NCBI RefSeq assembly: GCF_015355765.1
Contig: NZ_JACWNA010000024.1
Span: 1-60,677, forward strand
Reading direction: 5' to 3'
Length of the DNA: 60,677 bases
DNA from: Actinomyces haliotis
Lineage (GTDB): Bacteria > Actinomycetota > Actinomycetes > Actinomycetales > Actinomycetaceae
Shown here piece after piece: positions 17,401 to 25,026 of this stretch. How positions within the stretch are numbered: position 1 is the first letter of the stretch; the number at the start of each line of letters is the position of its first letter. The notes under the pieces were generated by a model. That model searched no databases, was not told the DNA's origin, and saw only the letters and a list, made by a program, of their open reading frames with translations. Position numbers and translations under genes: made by a program.

Positions 17401-18150
17401 GAGCCGGGTGGCGGTGAGGACGTCGGCGAGGCGGGCGTCGCCCGGGCGGGCGCAGCGGACGGCCCCGGTGGCGAGCAGCGGCAGGCGGTGCTCACGGGCG
17501 AGGGAGGACAGGGCCTCGGTGAGGGCGGCGTCGGTGGGGCCGCCGTCGAGGGCGATCTCGACGGCGAGGGTGGGGCTGCCGGCGGTGACGAGGAGGTCGC
17601 TCATCTCCCCCAGGACCCGGGAGGCGGCGGCCAGGTCCCAGGTGTCGGGGCGGTGCGGGTCGCCCAGGGCGCGGCGCAGGGGGCCGTTGGCGGTGCCGGT
17701 GAGGACGAGGCAGGCGGGCGCGGCGTCGGGCTGTCCCTCCGGTCGCAGGGCCTCGGCGAGGTCGGGCAGGCTGTGGGCGGGGTCGGCGCGGTGCCCGGCG
17801 TCGAGGTTGTGGTGGGAGATCGCGGCGGACAGGCGCCGGTAGCCGAGGGGGCTGCGGGCGAGGACGGGCAGGTGGGAGCCGTCGGCCAGGGTGAGCTCGG
17901 CGCCGTGGACGGTGGGGACGCCGTGGGCGCGGCCGGCCTCGGCGTGCTTGACGATGCCAGGCAGGCCGTCGTGGTCCGTGAGGGCGAGGGCCTCGAGCCC
18001 GAGCTCCGCGGCGGCGGTGGCGAGGTCCTCGGGCTCGTTGGCGCCGTCGAGGAAGGAGTAGGCGGAATGGGCGTGCAGCTCGGCGTAGCGGTGCGTGGAA
18101 CGGGCGCCTCCGCCCGCTCCCCCGCTGCTCACCGACACCTCTTCGAACAC
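14470..18150 (-). CDS. dnaE2: Error-prone DNA polymerase DnaE2
   Basis: This ~1226-residue C-family polymerase does SOS mutagenic translesion synthesis with ImuA' and ImuB. It has an N-terminal PHP domain (AELHAHSAYSFLDGANEPED, LTDHDGLPG), a palm with PDIDLDIE supplying catalytic aspartates, fingers (MGSKRSVERMEALHARL), a helix-hairpin-helix region (GLARVKGLGDDVAEAI) and a C-terminal OB fold (VRVAGVVTHRQRPHTAAGTV). It lacks the beta-clamp motif tail of DnaE1. A ~65-residue Gly/Ala/Pro-rich insert (near GSAGTGPPGVAAEPG) splits the palm. GTG at 18150 lies 6 nt after -10 TACTCT; GTG at 18132, behind GAAGAGG, is an alternative. A LexA-box-like site overlaps the start. Confidence 0.95.
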   Translation of the reverse strand: MFEEVSVSSGGAGGGARSTHRYAELHAHSAYSFLDGANEPEDLATAAAELGLEALALTDHDGLPGIVKHAEAGRAHGVPTVHGAELTLADGSHLPVLARSPLGYRRLSAAISHHNLDAGHRADPAHSLPDLAEALRPEGQPDAAPACLVLTGTANGPLRRALGDPHRPDTWDLAAASRVLGEMSDLLVTAGSPTLAVEIALDGGPTDAALTEALSSLAREHRLPLLATGAVRCARPGDARLADVLTATRLVTDLDGARGHLPAVGRWLRGPEDMARLHRRAPHAVDAAAEVAGDLAFDLSLVVPDLPAPDVPEGHTPASWLRELTRRGALDRYGTPEQDPEAWEVLSHELDVIEALDFPGYFLIVRSIVDFCESAGILCQGRGSAANSAVCYSLGITAVDAVRHKMLFERFLSPGRSGYPDIDLDIEACRREEVIQDVYARYGRDYAAQVANVISYRPRSAVRDAARALGHPVGLQDRWASGIDHGWSRGRRRGTPGKWADEPVPPEHAVEAEGTESMEGPEAAVPARAGGSAGTGPPGVAAEPGTTPADPDTIPQQVLEVADRLLLLPRHLGIHSGGMVLCAQPVTEVCPVRWAAMEGRTVLQWDKDDCASAGLVKFDLLGLGMLTALRLAFTTLAERGETVPDLEVGRLPDGTRVPGDDGLLRPAQVGRAWGLHTLPEDDPAVYRLLTAADTVGVFQVESRAQMATLPRLRPAVFYDIVVEVALIRPGPIQGDAVNPYIRRRLGKEDVTYLHESLRPALEKTLGVPLFQEQLMQIAIDAAGFSPAEADALRQAMGSKRSVERMEALHARLVEGMRERGVDEPTAEAVFDKLRAFADFGFPESHAFSFAYLVYASAWLKARKPEDFYAGVLAAQPMGFWSPQTLVADARRHGVRVLPADVNASREEADVEQRPGGADGDDDRDAEQDGAWVPQRPSPDALTRLDVHPDLAVRLGLARVKGLGDDVAEAIVSERDAHGPYTDVADLARRVRLSRTRLETLAACGALASLGVERREALWAAGVLAGEYGQRHLLEGPSSQGKKHEQHSVRTGRRRRGSHRPVVRAEPVQAWYQPPLPGTAVGAHAPALREMTAHERQVADLRLTGVSSESYPTVFLREDLTVAGVIPVSEVAHRPDGQRVRVAGVVTHRQRPHTAAGTVFLNIEDETGLLNVVCSAGMWKRYRNVGRRAPAVVVRGTVESGDGVTALLAEHLEVLTGVVSAGSRDWA

Positions 18151-18166
18151 GCGTACAGAGTAGCGC
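18143..18166 (-). promoter_or_regulatory. dnaE2 promoter with degenerate LexA (SOS) box
   Basis: TCGAACACGCGTACAG (18143-18158) matches the mycobacterial-type LexA consensus TCGAAC-N4-GTTCGA perfectly in the left half and weakly in the right. It overlaps the leftward -10 element TACTCT (18162-18157) and the predicted start. The 10-nt core GCGCTACTCT (18166-18157) recurs exactly in the imuA' promoter. Confidence 0.7.
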
Positions 18167-18340
18167 TCCCCTCGGACACGTGAACGGGGGTGGTTGTCCG
18201 TCCCGCCGCGCCCCAGGACCGCCCACCCTGCGGTCGCCGCAACGTCCACGGAACGGGACGGCGCTACGGTGCGCCCACCGGCACGAACGGTCGACGTCGG
18301 GGTCTGCCGGACCCCGCGATCCCCTCCGCGGAAGGTCACC

Positions 18341-19804
18341 ATGTCCAGCACCCCTACGGCTCCCGAGGCCGCCACGAGCGACGAGGGCCTGCGCCGCTCC
18401 CTGCACAGCCGCCACCTCACGATGATTGCCATCGGCGGCGCGATCGGCACCGGCCTCTTCGTCGCCTCCGGTGCGACCATCTCGCAGGCGGGCCCCGGTG
18501 GCGCGCTCCTCGCCTACGCCCTCGTCGGCATCATGGTCTGGCTCATCATGCAGTCCCTGGGCGAGATGGCGGCCTACCTGCCCGTGGCCGGCTCCTTCGG
18601 CGAGTACGGCAGCCGCTTCGTCTCCCCCTCCTTCGGCTTCGCGATCGGCTGGAACTACTGGTTCAACTGGGCGATCACCGTCGCCGCCGAGCTCGTGGCC
18701 GCGGCGCTCGTCATGAAGTACTGGTTCCCAGGGACGCCCTCGATCGTGTGGTCGGCGCTGTTCCTCCTCGTCCTGTTCGTCATCAACGCCTTGTCCGCCC
18801 GCGCCTACGGCGAGAGCGAGTTCTGGTTCGCGACGATCAAGGTCGTCGCCGTCGTCGTCTTCCTCGTCCTGGGCGTCGCGATGATCGCCGGGATCATCGG
18901 GACGTCGCCGGGCACCGGGAACTGGACCACGGGCGAGGCGCCCTTCGTGGGCGGCCCCAAGGGAGTCCTGCTCGTCCTGCTCGTGGCGGGCTACTCGTTC
19001 CAGGGCACGGAGCTCATCGGCACGGCGGCAGGCGAGGCGGAGGATCCCGGTCGCACCATCCCACGCGCGATCCGGACGATCTTCTGGCGCATCCTGCTCT
19101 TCTACATCGGCGCGATCGCGGTCATCGGCTTCCTCATCCCCTACACGAACCAGAACCTGCTCTCGAGCTCCGAGTCGAACATCGCGGTGAGCCCCTTCAC
19201 CCTCGTCTTCGACAAGGCCGGCGTCCTCGGCGCGGCCAGCGTCATGAACGCCGTCATCCTCACCTCGGTACTCTCGGCCGGCACCTCCGGCCTGTACTCC
19301 TCGACGCGCATGCTCTTCGCCCTGGCGGAGCGCGGTCAAGCCCCGAAGTTCCTCATGCGCCTGTCGCGTCACCAGGTGCCGATGAACGCGCTCATCACCA
19401 CGACCCTCGTGGGCCTCGCGGGCTTCATCACCTCACTCGTCGGCGACGGCGCCGCCTACGAGTTCCTCCTGACGATCTCCGCGCTCGCGGGCTTCGTCAC
19501 GTGGGCGGGGATCTCGTGGTGCCACTGGCGCTTCCGCGCCGCCTTCAAGGCTCAGGACCGCAGCCTGGACGAGCTGCCGTACCGTGCGCGCTTCTTCCCG
19601 GCCGGCGCGATCGTCGCCCTCGTCGCCTGTATCGCGATCATCATCGGTCAGGCCTACGAGCCGCTGAGCGAGGGAGCCTCCGTGGGCGAGGTCCTGCTGC
19701 CCTTCACCGGCGTCCCCGTCTTCTTCGGCCTGTGGTGGGGGCACAAGCTCGTGACGCACGCCCCGGCCGTGGACCTGGCGACGGCGGACCTGGGCCGCGA
19801 CTGA
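18341..19804 (+). CDS. Amino-acid permease (LysP-like, APC family)
   Basis: This 487-residue transporter has 12 predicted helices. The N-terminal signature is RHLTMIAIGGAIGTGLFVAS, with TMS3 region QSLGEMAAYLPVAGSFGEYG and later GTELIGTAAGEAEDPGRTIP, which groups it with LysP-type proton-coupled lysine permeases. The start ATG at 18341 has GGAAGG 6-11 nt upstream. A -10 box TACGGT (18265-18270) gives a ~65-nt leader containing a 7-bp hairpin (18298-18304 with 18310-18316). Lysine specificity is inferred from similarity only. Confidence 0.9.
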   Translation: MSSTPTAPEAATSDEGLRRSLHSRHLTMIAIGGAIGTGLFVASGATISQAGPGGALLAYALVGIMVWLIMQSLGEMAAYLPVAGSFGEYGSRFVSPSFGFAIGWNYWFNWAITVAAELVAAALVMKYWFPGTPSIVWSALFLLVLFVINALSARAYGESEFWFATIKVVAVVVFLVLGVAMIAGIIGTSPGTGNWTTGEAPFVGGPKGVLLVLLVAGYSFQGTELIGTAAGEAEDPGRTIPRAIRTIFWRILLFYIGAIAVIGFLIPYTNQNLLSSSESNIAVSPFTLVFDKAGVLGAASVMNAVILTSVLSAGTSGLYSSTRMLFALAERGQAPKFLMRLSRHQVPMNALITTTLVGLAGFITSLVGDGAAYEFLLTISALAGFVTWAGISWCHWRFRAAFKAQDRSLDELPYRARFFPAGAIVALVACIAIIIGQAYEPLSEGASVGEVLLPFTGVPVFFGLWWGHKLVTHAPAVDLATADLGRD

Positions 19805-19825
19805 GCGGCCGGTAGCGCCCTCAGG

Positions 19826-20683
19826 TCAGGCGACGACGAGGAGCGCCCCGAGGACGGCCAGCGTCCACGAGGTGAGCGAGCCGATGAGGAACTCCTCGGC
19901 CTTGAGGCCGCTGGGGTCCTTGGAGATCTCGGGGAAGCGGATGACGCCCTTCGCGGCGATGATCGCAGCGAGGGCGACGTTCGCACCGGCTCCGGCGAGG
20001 AGGATGAGGAGGACGCGCTCGAGCGGGCCGATCCAGCGGCCTCCGTGGAGCGCGGGAACCGCGTTCTCAGGCGCACCTGACAGCATCCCGTCGTTCGCAA
20101 CCGATGTTGCGCCTGATGACTTGCGATCAGCCTGAGGATCGTTCGAGCCGTCTCGTCCCGCCGTGACGGCGTCGGAGACCGATGGTGAGAGGGCGGCGTC
20201 CGGCGACGCGCCGTCGAGCCTCACCCCGTCCCGCCGGGCGCGGCCGGCGACGTCGGCGCCGCGGGCGAGCGCGAGGACGGCGGCGACGACCTCGTTGGCG
20301 GGCGTCGTGAGGAGCATGAGGGCTCCGGCACCAGCCGTGAGGCGGTCGACGCTCCCTGCCGGACCGAGACCGTGACCACCGGAGTGGGCGTCGATGACCG
20401 CGCACAGGGCGACGACGAGGATCATGACGCCCCACCGGGTGACGACGGTCCGCTCGTCGGCGGTTCGCAGGGTCGTGAAGGCCCACGCCGCGGCTCCCAC
20501 GAGTGCCACGGCGGTGCCGATGAGCCCGGCCCCCAGGAGGACGAGCCCGGCGAGGACGGCGACGAGCCCGAGGCCGGCCCCGATGAGCAGGAGGGCGGTG
20601 CGACGAGCGGCCCGCGGCCGGCCGGAGGTCACCTGGAGCGCGAGGGAGACGGCGCCGAGCAGGAGGACGAGGAGCGCTGTCAT
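19826..20683 (-). CDS. SatD-partner membrane protein with DUF3307-like C-terminus
   Basis: This 285-residue integral membrane protein has about six to seven helices, the first at residues 1-18. Residues ~150-205 form a hydrophilic linker. The C-terminal part, GRWIGPLERVLLILLAGAG then IAAKGVIRFPEI and FLIGSLTSWTLAVLGALL, resembles DUF3307 proteins, a family often found next to satD. Its ATG overlaps the satD stop by 4 nt, so it is translationally coupled. Function is unknown. It converges on the amino-acid permease. Confidence 0.75.
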   Translation of the reverse strand: MTALLVLLLGAVSLALQVTSGRPRAARRTALLLIGAGLGLVAVLAGLVLLGAGLIGTAVALVGAAAWAFTTLRTADERTVVTRWGVMILVVALCAVIDAHSGGHGLGPAGSVDRLTAGAGALMLLTTPANEVVAAVLALARGADVAGRARRDGVRLDGASPDAALSPSVSDAVTAGRDGSNDPQADRKSSGATSVANDGMLSGAPENAVPALHGGRWIGPLERVLLILLAGAGANVALAAIIAAKGVIRFPEISKDPSGLKAEEFLIGSLTSWTLAVLGALLVVA

Positions 20684-21474
20684 CGGACCTGCTCCTTCCT
20701 GCCCCTGGTCGATCTTCTGTCCTCGACGCCCTCCCCAGCCCGCTCGTCACGGCGGCCGGACTCACCATCGCGGCCGACCGCGGCGAGGAGCTCCTGGGCG
20801 GCGAGGATCCCTGCGCCGGCGCCGCGGGCGAGGGCGGAGACGGCCTGCTGACTCAGGCGCTCCTCCCGGGCGACGTCCACCTGGGTCCGTCCGAGCAGGA
20901 GGGCGCCGAGGACGCGGCGCTGGCGGGCCTGGAGACGGGATACGGTCTGGTCGCGCAGCAGGAGCATCGCGTTGGCGAGCGACTGCCGACTCGCGGCGTC
21001 CTCGGGACCGTCGGCGACGCGGAGCTGCGTGAGGGCGAAGTCGCGTCCCGAGTCCTGGAGGGCGTGGGCAGCCTCGATGGCGTCTCGGGCGGCCCACCAC
21101 GCGGCCCCGTCCTGGACGACGTCCTCGGCGTCGGGGTCGACCTCGCGGACCTCGCCGAGGCCGAGCCCGAAGCGCAGCCGCAGCCCCTCAGGCAGGAGGA
21201 GGGAGACGCGCAGGGTGAGGTCGAGGGCGGCACCCAGGTCGGGGGCGATCACCTGGAACTCGTCGCCGACGGTGGGGTGCGCGCGCTCGAGGAGGTCGAG
21301 GCCCTCGCCGGCGGCCTCGAGGACGTCGAGGAAGGTGCGCTGTGCGCCAGCGCGGTCCTCGAGGCGTCGGGAGCCGACGATGTCGGCGATGACGGCGCAG
21401 ACGGGCGCGCCGGACGGGGACGCGTTCGCGGAGGTGGGGGCCGAGTCGCGAGCGCCGGTGGTGGAGGAGGTCAC
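20680..21474 (-). CDS. satD: SatD family protein (predicted DNA-binding regulator)
   Basis: This 264-residue protein has an N-terminal alpha/beta domain starting VCAVIADIVGSRRLEDR and continuing PTVGDEFQVI, a cyclase-like fold typical of SatD. The region RRVLGALLLGRTQVDVAREE then RLSQQAVSALARGAGAG looks like a helix-turn-helix; a basic tail follows. SatD/E were linked to acid tolerance in streptococci, but the biochemical role is unknown. The start is GTG at 21474; a -10-like TAATAT (21489-21484) is so close that the transcript would be nearly leaderless. Paired repeats upstream could be its own operators. Confidence 0.8.
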   Translation of the reverse strand: MTSSTTGARDSAPTSANASPSGAPVCAVIADIVGSRRLEDRAGAQRTFLDVLEAAGEGLDLLERAHPTVGDEFQVIAPDLGAALDLTLRVSLLLPEGLRLRFGLGLGEVREVDPDAEDVVQDGAAWWAARDAIEAAHALQDSGRDFALTQLRVADGPEDAASRQSLANAMLLLRDQTVSRLQARQRRVLGALLLGRTQVDVAREERLSQQAVSALARGAGAGILAAQELLAAVGRDGESGRRDERAGEGVEDRRSTRGRKEQVR

Positions 21475-21483
21475 GACTCCACG

Positions 21484-21575
21484 ATATTACTTGTACTCCT
21501 TGATCTACAATCGCTTTCCCGGAGGAGGTGCCGACGGACCTTCCACGACCCTGCTTGTGAGCATCCGTCTACAAG
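21484..21575 (-). promoter_or_regulatory. satD promoter with paired TTGT-N12-ACAA repeats
   Basis: Two 22-bp sites share the form CTTGT-N12-ACAA: 21490-21511 and 21554-21575, 64 bp apart start to start (about six helical turns), identical at 14 of 22 positions including TCTACAA. The nearer one abuts the TAATAT -10 box (21489-21484). This AT-richer patch is all that lies between tdk and satD. Repression or activation by SatD is a guess. Confidence 0.5.
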
Positions 21576-21588
21576 CGGGATCGAGGAG

Positions 21589-22206
21589 TCACACGTCGGA
21601 GAGCGCACCGCCGGCGTCGAGGTAGCACTTCCCGCACAGGGACTCGTACGTGACGTCGACACCGTCGATCGCCACCTGGTCGCCGTCGAGGACGAAGCGG
21701 TCCCCCACCTTGCGCGCGTTGAAGATCGCCTTGCGACCGCAACGGCAGATCGTCTTGAGCTCCTCCAGCGAGTGGGCGATCTCGAGCAGGCGCCGGGACC
21801 CCGGGAAGGACACCGTCCGGAAGTCGGAGCGGATGCCGTAGGCGAGGACGGGGACGTCGTCGACGAGGACGAGCTCCATGAGCTGATCGACCTGGCGCGG
21901 GGTGAGGAACTGCGCCTCGTCGACGAGGACGCAGTCGACGCCCTCGAGGAGGGACCGCGTGGAGGTGGCGTCGCCGAGCGCGCGCTCGCGCACGAGGGCG
22001 CGGACGTCGTCCTCGGGCGTGACGAGGAGGTCGACCTCGCGGGCGAAGCCGAGGCGGGAGACGACGGTCGACTCGCCCTTGGTGTCGACGTCGGCCTTGA
22101 TGAGCAGGACCCGCTGGCCGCGCTCCTCGTAGTTGTAGGCGGTCTGGAGGAGGCCGGTGGTCTTGCCGGAGTTCATGGCGCCGTAGCGGAAGTAGAGCTT
22201 GGCCAT
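21589..22206 (-). CDS. tdk: Thymidine kinase
   Basis: This 205-residue type II thymidine kinase phosphorylates thymidine with ATP for salvage. The Walker A motif GAMNSGKT begins at residue 9, and VLVDEAQFL holds the Walker B/catalytic region. Zinc-binding cysteines occur as CRCG and CGKC, and VTYESLCGKCY ends the lasso domain. Start ATG at 22206 has AGGAGA 4-9 nt upstream; an upstream in-frame ATG at 22254 would add 16 residues without homology. It runs toward satD with a 114-bp gap, divergent from the PAP2 gene. A possible -10, TAGCAT, lies at 22326-22321. Confidence 0.95.
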   Translation of the reverse strand: MAKLYFRYGAMNSGKTTGLLQTAYNYEERGQRVLLIKADVDTKGESTVVSRLGFAREVDLLVTPEDDVRALVRERALGDATSTRSLLEGVDCVLVDEAQFLTPRQVDQLMELVLVDDVPVLAYGIRSDFRTVSFPGSRRLLEIAHSLEELKTICRCGRKAIFNARKVGDRFVLDGDQVAIDGVDVTYESLCGKCYLDAGGALSDV

Positions 22207-22413
22207 GGTTCTCCTCTGTGACGGGTGGGGATCGGGAGGGAGGCGGGGTGCCACCGCCTGCTGGAGGCGCCTGCGCCCGGCAGCGCCCGACCGCGCGCGC
22301 GTAGGAGCGGGCGCGGCCCGATGCTACCTGCGGTGAGGGGGCCGAGCGGTGGCCGTCGGGCCGCAGACGCTCCCGGCGGGCGCCCTCACCGCTCCATGGA
22401 TAGGCTCGCGGGC

Positions 22414-23175
22414 ATGTCCTCACGCAGCGCAGACGGTCGCGGACGGCTCCGGGCCAGGATCGAGCAGGCTGAGCGCGTCCTCGCCCCGGCGCTCGATCGG
22501 CTCCCGGGCGCGTGGCGCACTCGAGCGGCACTCGTCCTGGCTACGGTCGGTGCGGCGGCGCTCGCGCTGTTCACTGCGATCGCCGACGGCGCCATCGAGA
22601 ACGACGACCTCTCGGCGCTGGACCCGGCGGTGACGGACTGGGCAGTGCGCAGCCGCGAGACCGCCCTGACCTCGGGCGCGTGGTTCTTCACGGACCTGGG
22701 CGGCACGGTGGGGCTCATCGTGCTCACCCTCGTGGCGGCGGCGTGCCTCGCGGTCGCGCACCGCCGGGTGCACGCGGCGATGCTGCTCCTGACGACGGCG
22801 GGCTCCTCGGTGACGACGGTGCTGCTCAAGCTGGCCTTCGGGCGGCAGCGCCCCTCGACGGACCTGCTGCTGGGGGCGCCGTCGGCGACGTACTCCTTCC
22901 CGTCGGGCCACTCCTTCAACACGGCGGTCTTCATGGGCACGCTGGCGGGCTTCGTCGTGCTGTCTGGAGCGAGCCGGGGCCGGAAGACGGCGGCCGTGCT
23001 GGCGGCGGTCGCGGTCACGGTGCTCGTGGGCCTCTCCCGGGTGTACCTCGCCTACCACTGGATGACGGACGTGCTGGGCGGGTGGACGCTCGGCGTCGCC
23101 TGGCTGTGCGCGAGCTGCCTGCTGGCGCTGCTCGTGGCGGCCAGACGGCGCCGGAGCGCGACCGCTCAGGGGTAG
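22414..23175 (+). CDS. PAP2-family membrane phosphatase
   Basis: This 253-residue membrane phosphatase has six predicted helices and all three PAP2 motifs: KLAFGRQRP (KX6RP), SFPSGH (PSGH) and SRVYLAYHWMTD (SRX5HX3D). It probably dephosphorylates a lipid phosphate such as undecaprenyl diphosphate or phosphatidic acid on the outer membrane face. ATG at 22414 is 7 nt after TAGGCT (22401-22406), a leaderless layout, and was preferred to ATG at 22396, which lies upstream of that box. Its TAG stop directly abuts the convergent imuB stop. Confidence 0.88.
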   Translation: MSSRSADGRGRLRARIEQAERVLAPALDRLPGAWRTRAALVLATVGAAALALFTAIADGAIENDDLSALDPAVTDWAVRSRETALTSGAWFFTDLGGTVGLIVLTLVAAACLAVAHRRVHAAMLLLTTAGSSVTTVLLKLAFGRQRPSTDLLLGAPSATYSFPSGHSFNTAVFMGTLAGFVVLSGASRGRKTAAVLAAVAVTVLVGLSRVYLAYHWMTDVLGGWTLGVAWLCASCLLALLVAARRRRSATAQG

Positions 23176-25026
23176 TCACGAGTAGACGGCGTCGAGCCAC
23201 CACCTTCCCGAGCGCACGAGCAGGAGCGGTGGTCCCGTGTGCGTGACGACCTGGAGGTAGGCGCGCCGCGAGGCGCCCTCGGGACGCCACCAGCCCTCGT
23301 CGACGGGCCAGGGACCGGCCCAGGACACGACACGGCGCTCCCCGGAGCCGCCCCCGGCGACCGCCGCCCCCGCCCGGGACAGCCCGAGGACGGCGGGAAC
23401 GTGCTCGAGCTGCCCCTGGGCGCTCACGAGAACCTCCCGACCGTCGGCGTCGGCGAGGAGGACCGGCACGGGGGCCGCGGGGACGACGGAGGGCGAGGGC
23501 AGGGGCAGCGCCCCGGACCAGGGTGCTGGGTCCCCCGGGCCGGCGACCGCGGAGGAGCCGCTTCCCTGCACCCGGGCCGGACGGCGCCGCGGGCGCGAGG
23601 AGGGTTGCCCCGGCGCCCCTGCGCCGACGGGCCGCTCACCCCAGGCGTTGAGGCGGGCGCACGAGCGCGGATCCCTCCCCTCGACGAGGACCGGGACCTG
23701 GACGCCACCGGCTCCGAGGAGGGACTCGACGCGCTCGGCGGCTCTCCGGGCACGTCGCCGCCCCAGCTCGCCGGGGGCCGACCACAACCCGGCCTGGGAG
23801 GCGCCCGCGGGCACGAGCTCGAGGGCGGTGAGGCGGAGCCGGGTGAGAGCGGAGGCGGGCGGCCGTCCGGAGCGCCCGGAGAGCCAGCCCTCGAGCTGCC
23901 AGCGGACCCGGTCGGTGAGCTCGGCGGCGCTCGGCGTCGTCTCGAGCATCCAGGAGCGGGAGAGCTCGGCGCCGTTCTCGCAGGCGGCCTCGACGAGGAG
24001 GCGACCGGCGGCGAGCCCGCGCCCCACGAGGAGCGCGGAGAGTCTCTCGGCGATCTGGCGGGCGGCGAAGGCGGCGGCGTCGACCCGCTCCACCGGCGGG
24101 TCGAGCGCGGTCTCCGCGACGGCGTCGGAGGCCGGGCGGGCGCTGCGCGGCACCTGGCGCGAGCTCCCGGAGGCGAGAAGGTGGGCCTTCTCCCCCACGG
24201 GGCCGAAGCGGGCGGAGACGTCCGGCAGGGGCAGTGCCGCGAGCTCCCCGAGGGTGCGCAGCCCGAGCCGTCCGAGGGTCTCGAGCAGGTCCCGGGTCTC
24301 CTCGCGGGCGCGACGGGTGGGTAGGGCGGTGAGGAGGGAGTCCAGGGGCCAGGGGGCGAGGAAGGCGGGGGTCTCCCCCGCGGGGACGAGGACGCCGTGG
24401 CGTGCGGCGAGGACGGCGCCGAGGAGGGAGTCGGCGACACCAACCTGGCACTCGACGCCGGGTCCCTCGGCGACGGCCTCGACGAGTCCGGAGGCGAGGG
24501 CCTCCTCGCCGCCGAGCCAGCGGGACGGGCCGCGCGCGCCGGACAGGGCCAGGCCCGGCCGGGCGACGACGGGGTCGGCGAGGAGGGTCCCGAGGGAGTC
24601 CATGACGGTCTCGAATGCGCGGGCCTCGCGCCCGGGCTGCGGAGGCAGGATGACGAGCCCGGGGCACAGGGAGCGGGCGGTGCGCAGGCGGGCCCCGACG
24701 GCGACCCCGGCGGCGCGGGCGGGTGCGGAGGCCGCCTGGACGCCTCGTCCTCCGACGACGGCGACCGGGGTGACGGCGGGGTCCGGCAGGAGCCGCTCGC
24801 CGCGGGGCGCGGGCCTGCCGGCGAGGAGACGGCGCTGCTCGCGGGCCTCGAGGGTGAGGGCGACGACGGGCCAGTCGGGCACCCAGACGGCGACGAGTCG
24901 CGGCGTCCCGGCCCCGGCGGGCGCGGCGGCCCCGCCGGAGGACCTGGTGGCTGCGGTGGTCGCCACGGCGTTTGCCACGGTGGTCGACGCCGTGGGACCG
25001 GCGGAGGACGCGGAGGGGGCGCTCAT
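23176..25026 (-). CDS. imuB: ImuB, catalytically inactive Y-family polymerase-like mutasome protein
   Basis: This 616-residue DinB/UmuC homologue starts with ~40 disordered residues, then VAVWVPDWPVVALTLE. The palm aligns with Y-family polymerases, but the catalytic SIDE(x) motif is replaced by LSGARGPSRWLGG, as known for ImuB proteins, so it acts as an adaptor. Mid-protein finger/little-finger segments include LGRLGLRTLGELAALPLPDV (HhH). The C-terminal tail WAGPWPVDEGWW is an ImuB hallmark. In mycobacteria ImuB bridges the beta clamp, ImuA' and DnaE2. It overlaps imuA' by 4 nt. No clear QLxLF clamp motif was seen; QVPVLVEG is the nearest region. Confidence 0.92.
   Translation of the reverse strand: MSAPSASSAGPTASTTVANAVATTAATRSSGGAAAPAGAGTPRLVAVWVPDWPVVALTLEAREQRRLLAGRPAPRGERLLPDPAVTPVAVVGGRGVQAASAPARAAGVAVGARLRTARSLCPGLVILPPQPGREARAFETVMDSLGTLLADPVVARPGLALSGARGPSRWLGGEEALASGLVEAVAEGPGVECQVGVADSLLGAVLAARHGVLVPAGETPAFLAPWPLDSLLTALPTRRAREETRDLLETLGRLGLRTLGELAALPLPDVSARFGPVGEKAHLLASGSSRQVPRSARPASDAVAETALDPPVERVDAAAFAARQIAERLSALLVGRGLAAGRLLVEAACENGAELSRSWMLETTPSAAELTDRVRWQLEGWLSGRSGRPPASALTRLRLTALELVPAGASQAGLWSAPGELGRRRARRAAERVESLLGAGGVQVPVLVEGRDPRSCARLNAWGERPVGAGAPGQPSSRPRRRPARVQGSGSSAVAGPGDPAPWSGALPLPSPSVVPAAPVPVLLADADGREVLVSAQGQLEHVPAVLGLSRAGAAVAGGGSGERRVVSWAGPWPVDEGWWRPEGASRRAYLQVVTHTGPPLLLVRSGRWWLDAVYS

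Noticed and set aside
15475-18183. 902-codon + strand frame opposite dnaE2
   Set aside because: Antisense shadow: low-complexity Gly/Val/Asp/Glu composition, no domains; dnaE2 motifs are unambiguous on the other strand.
18150-18480. dnaE2 start at 18480
   Set aside because: It would overlap the divergent permease and its promoter and adds residues with no homology; the promoter and SOS box lie at 18143-18166.
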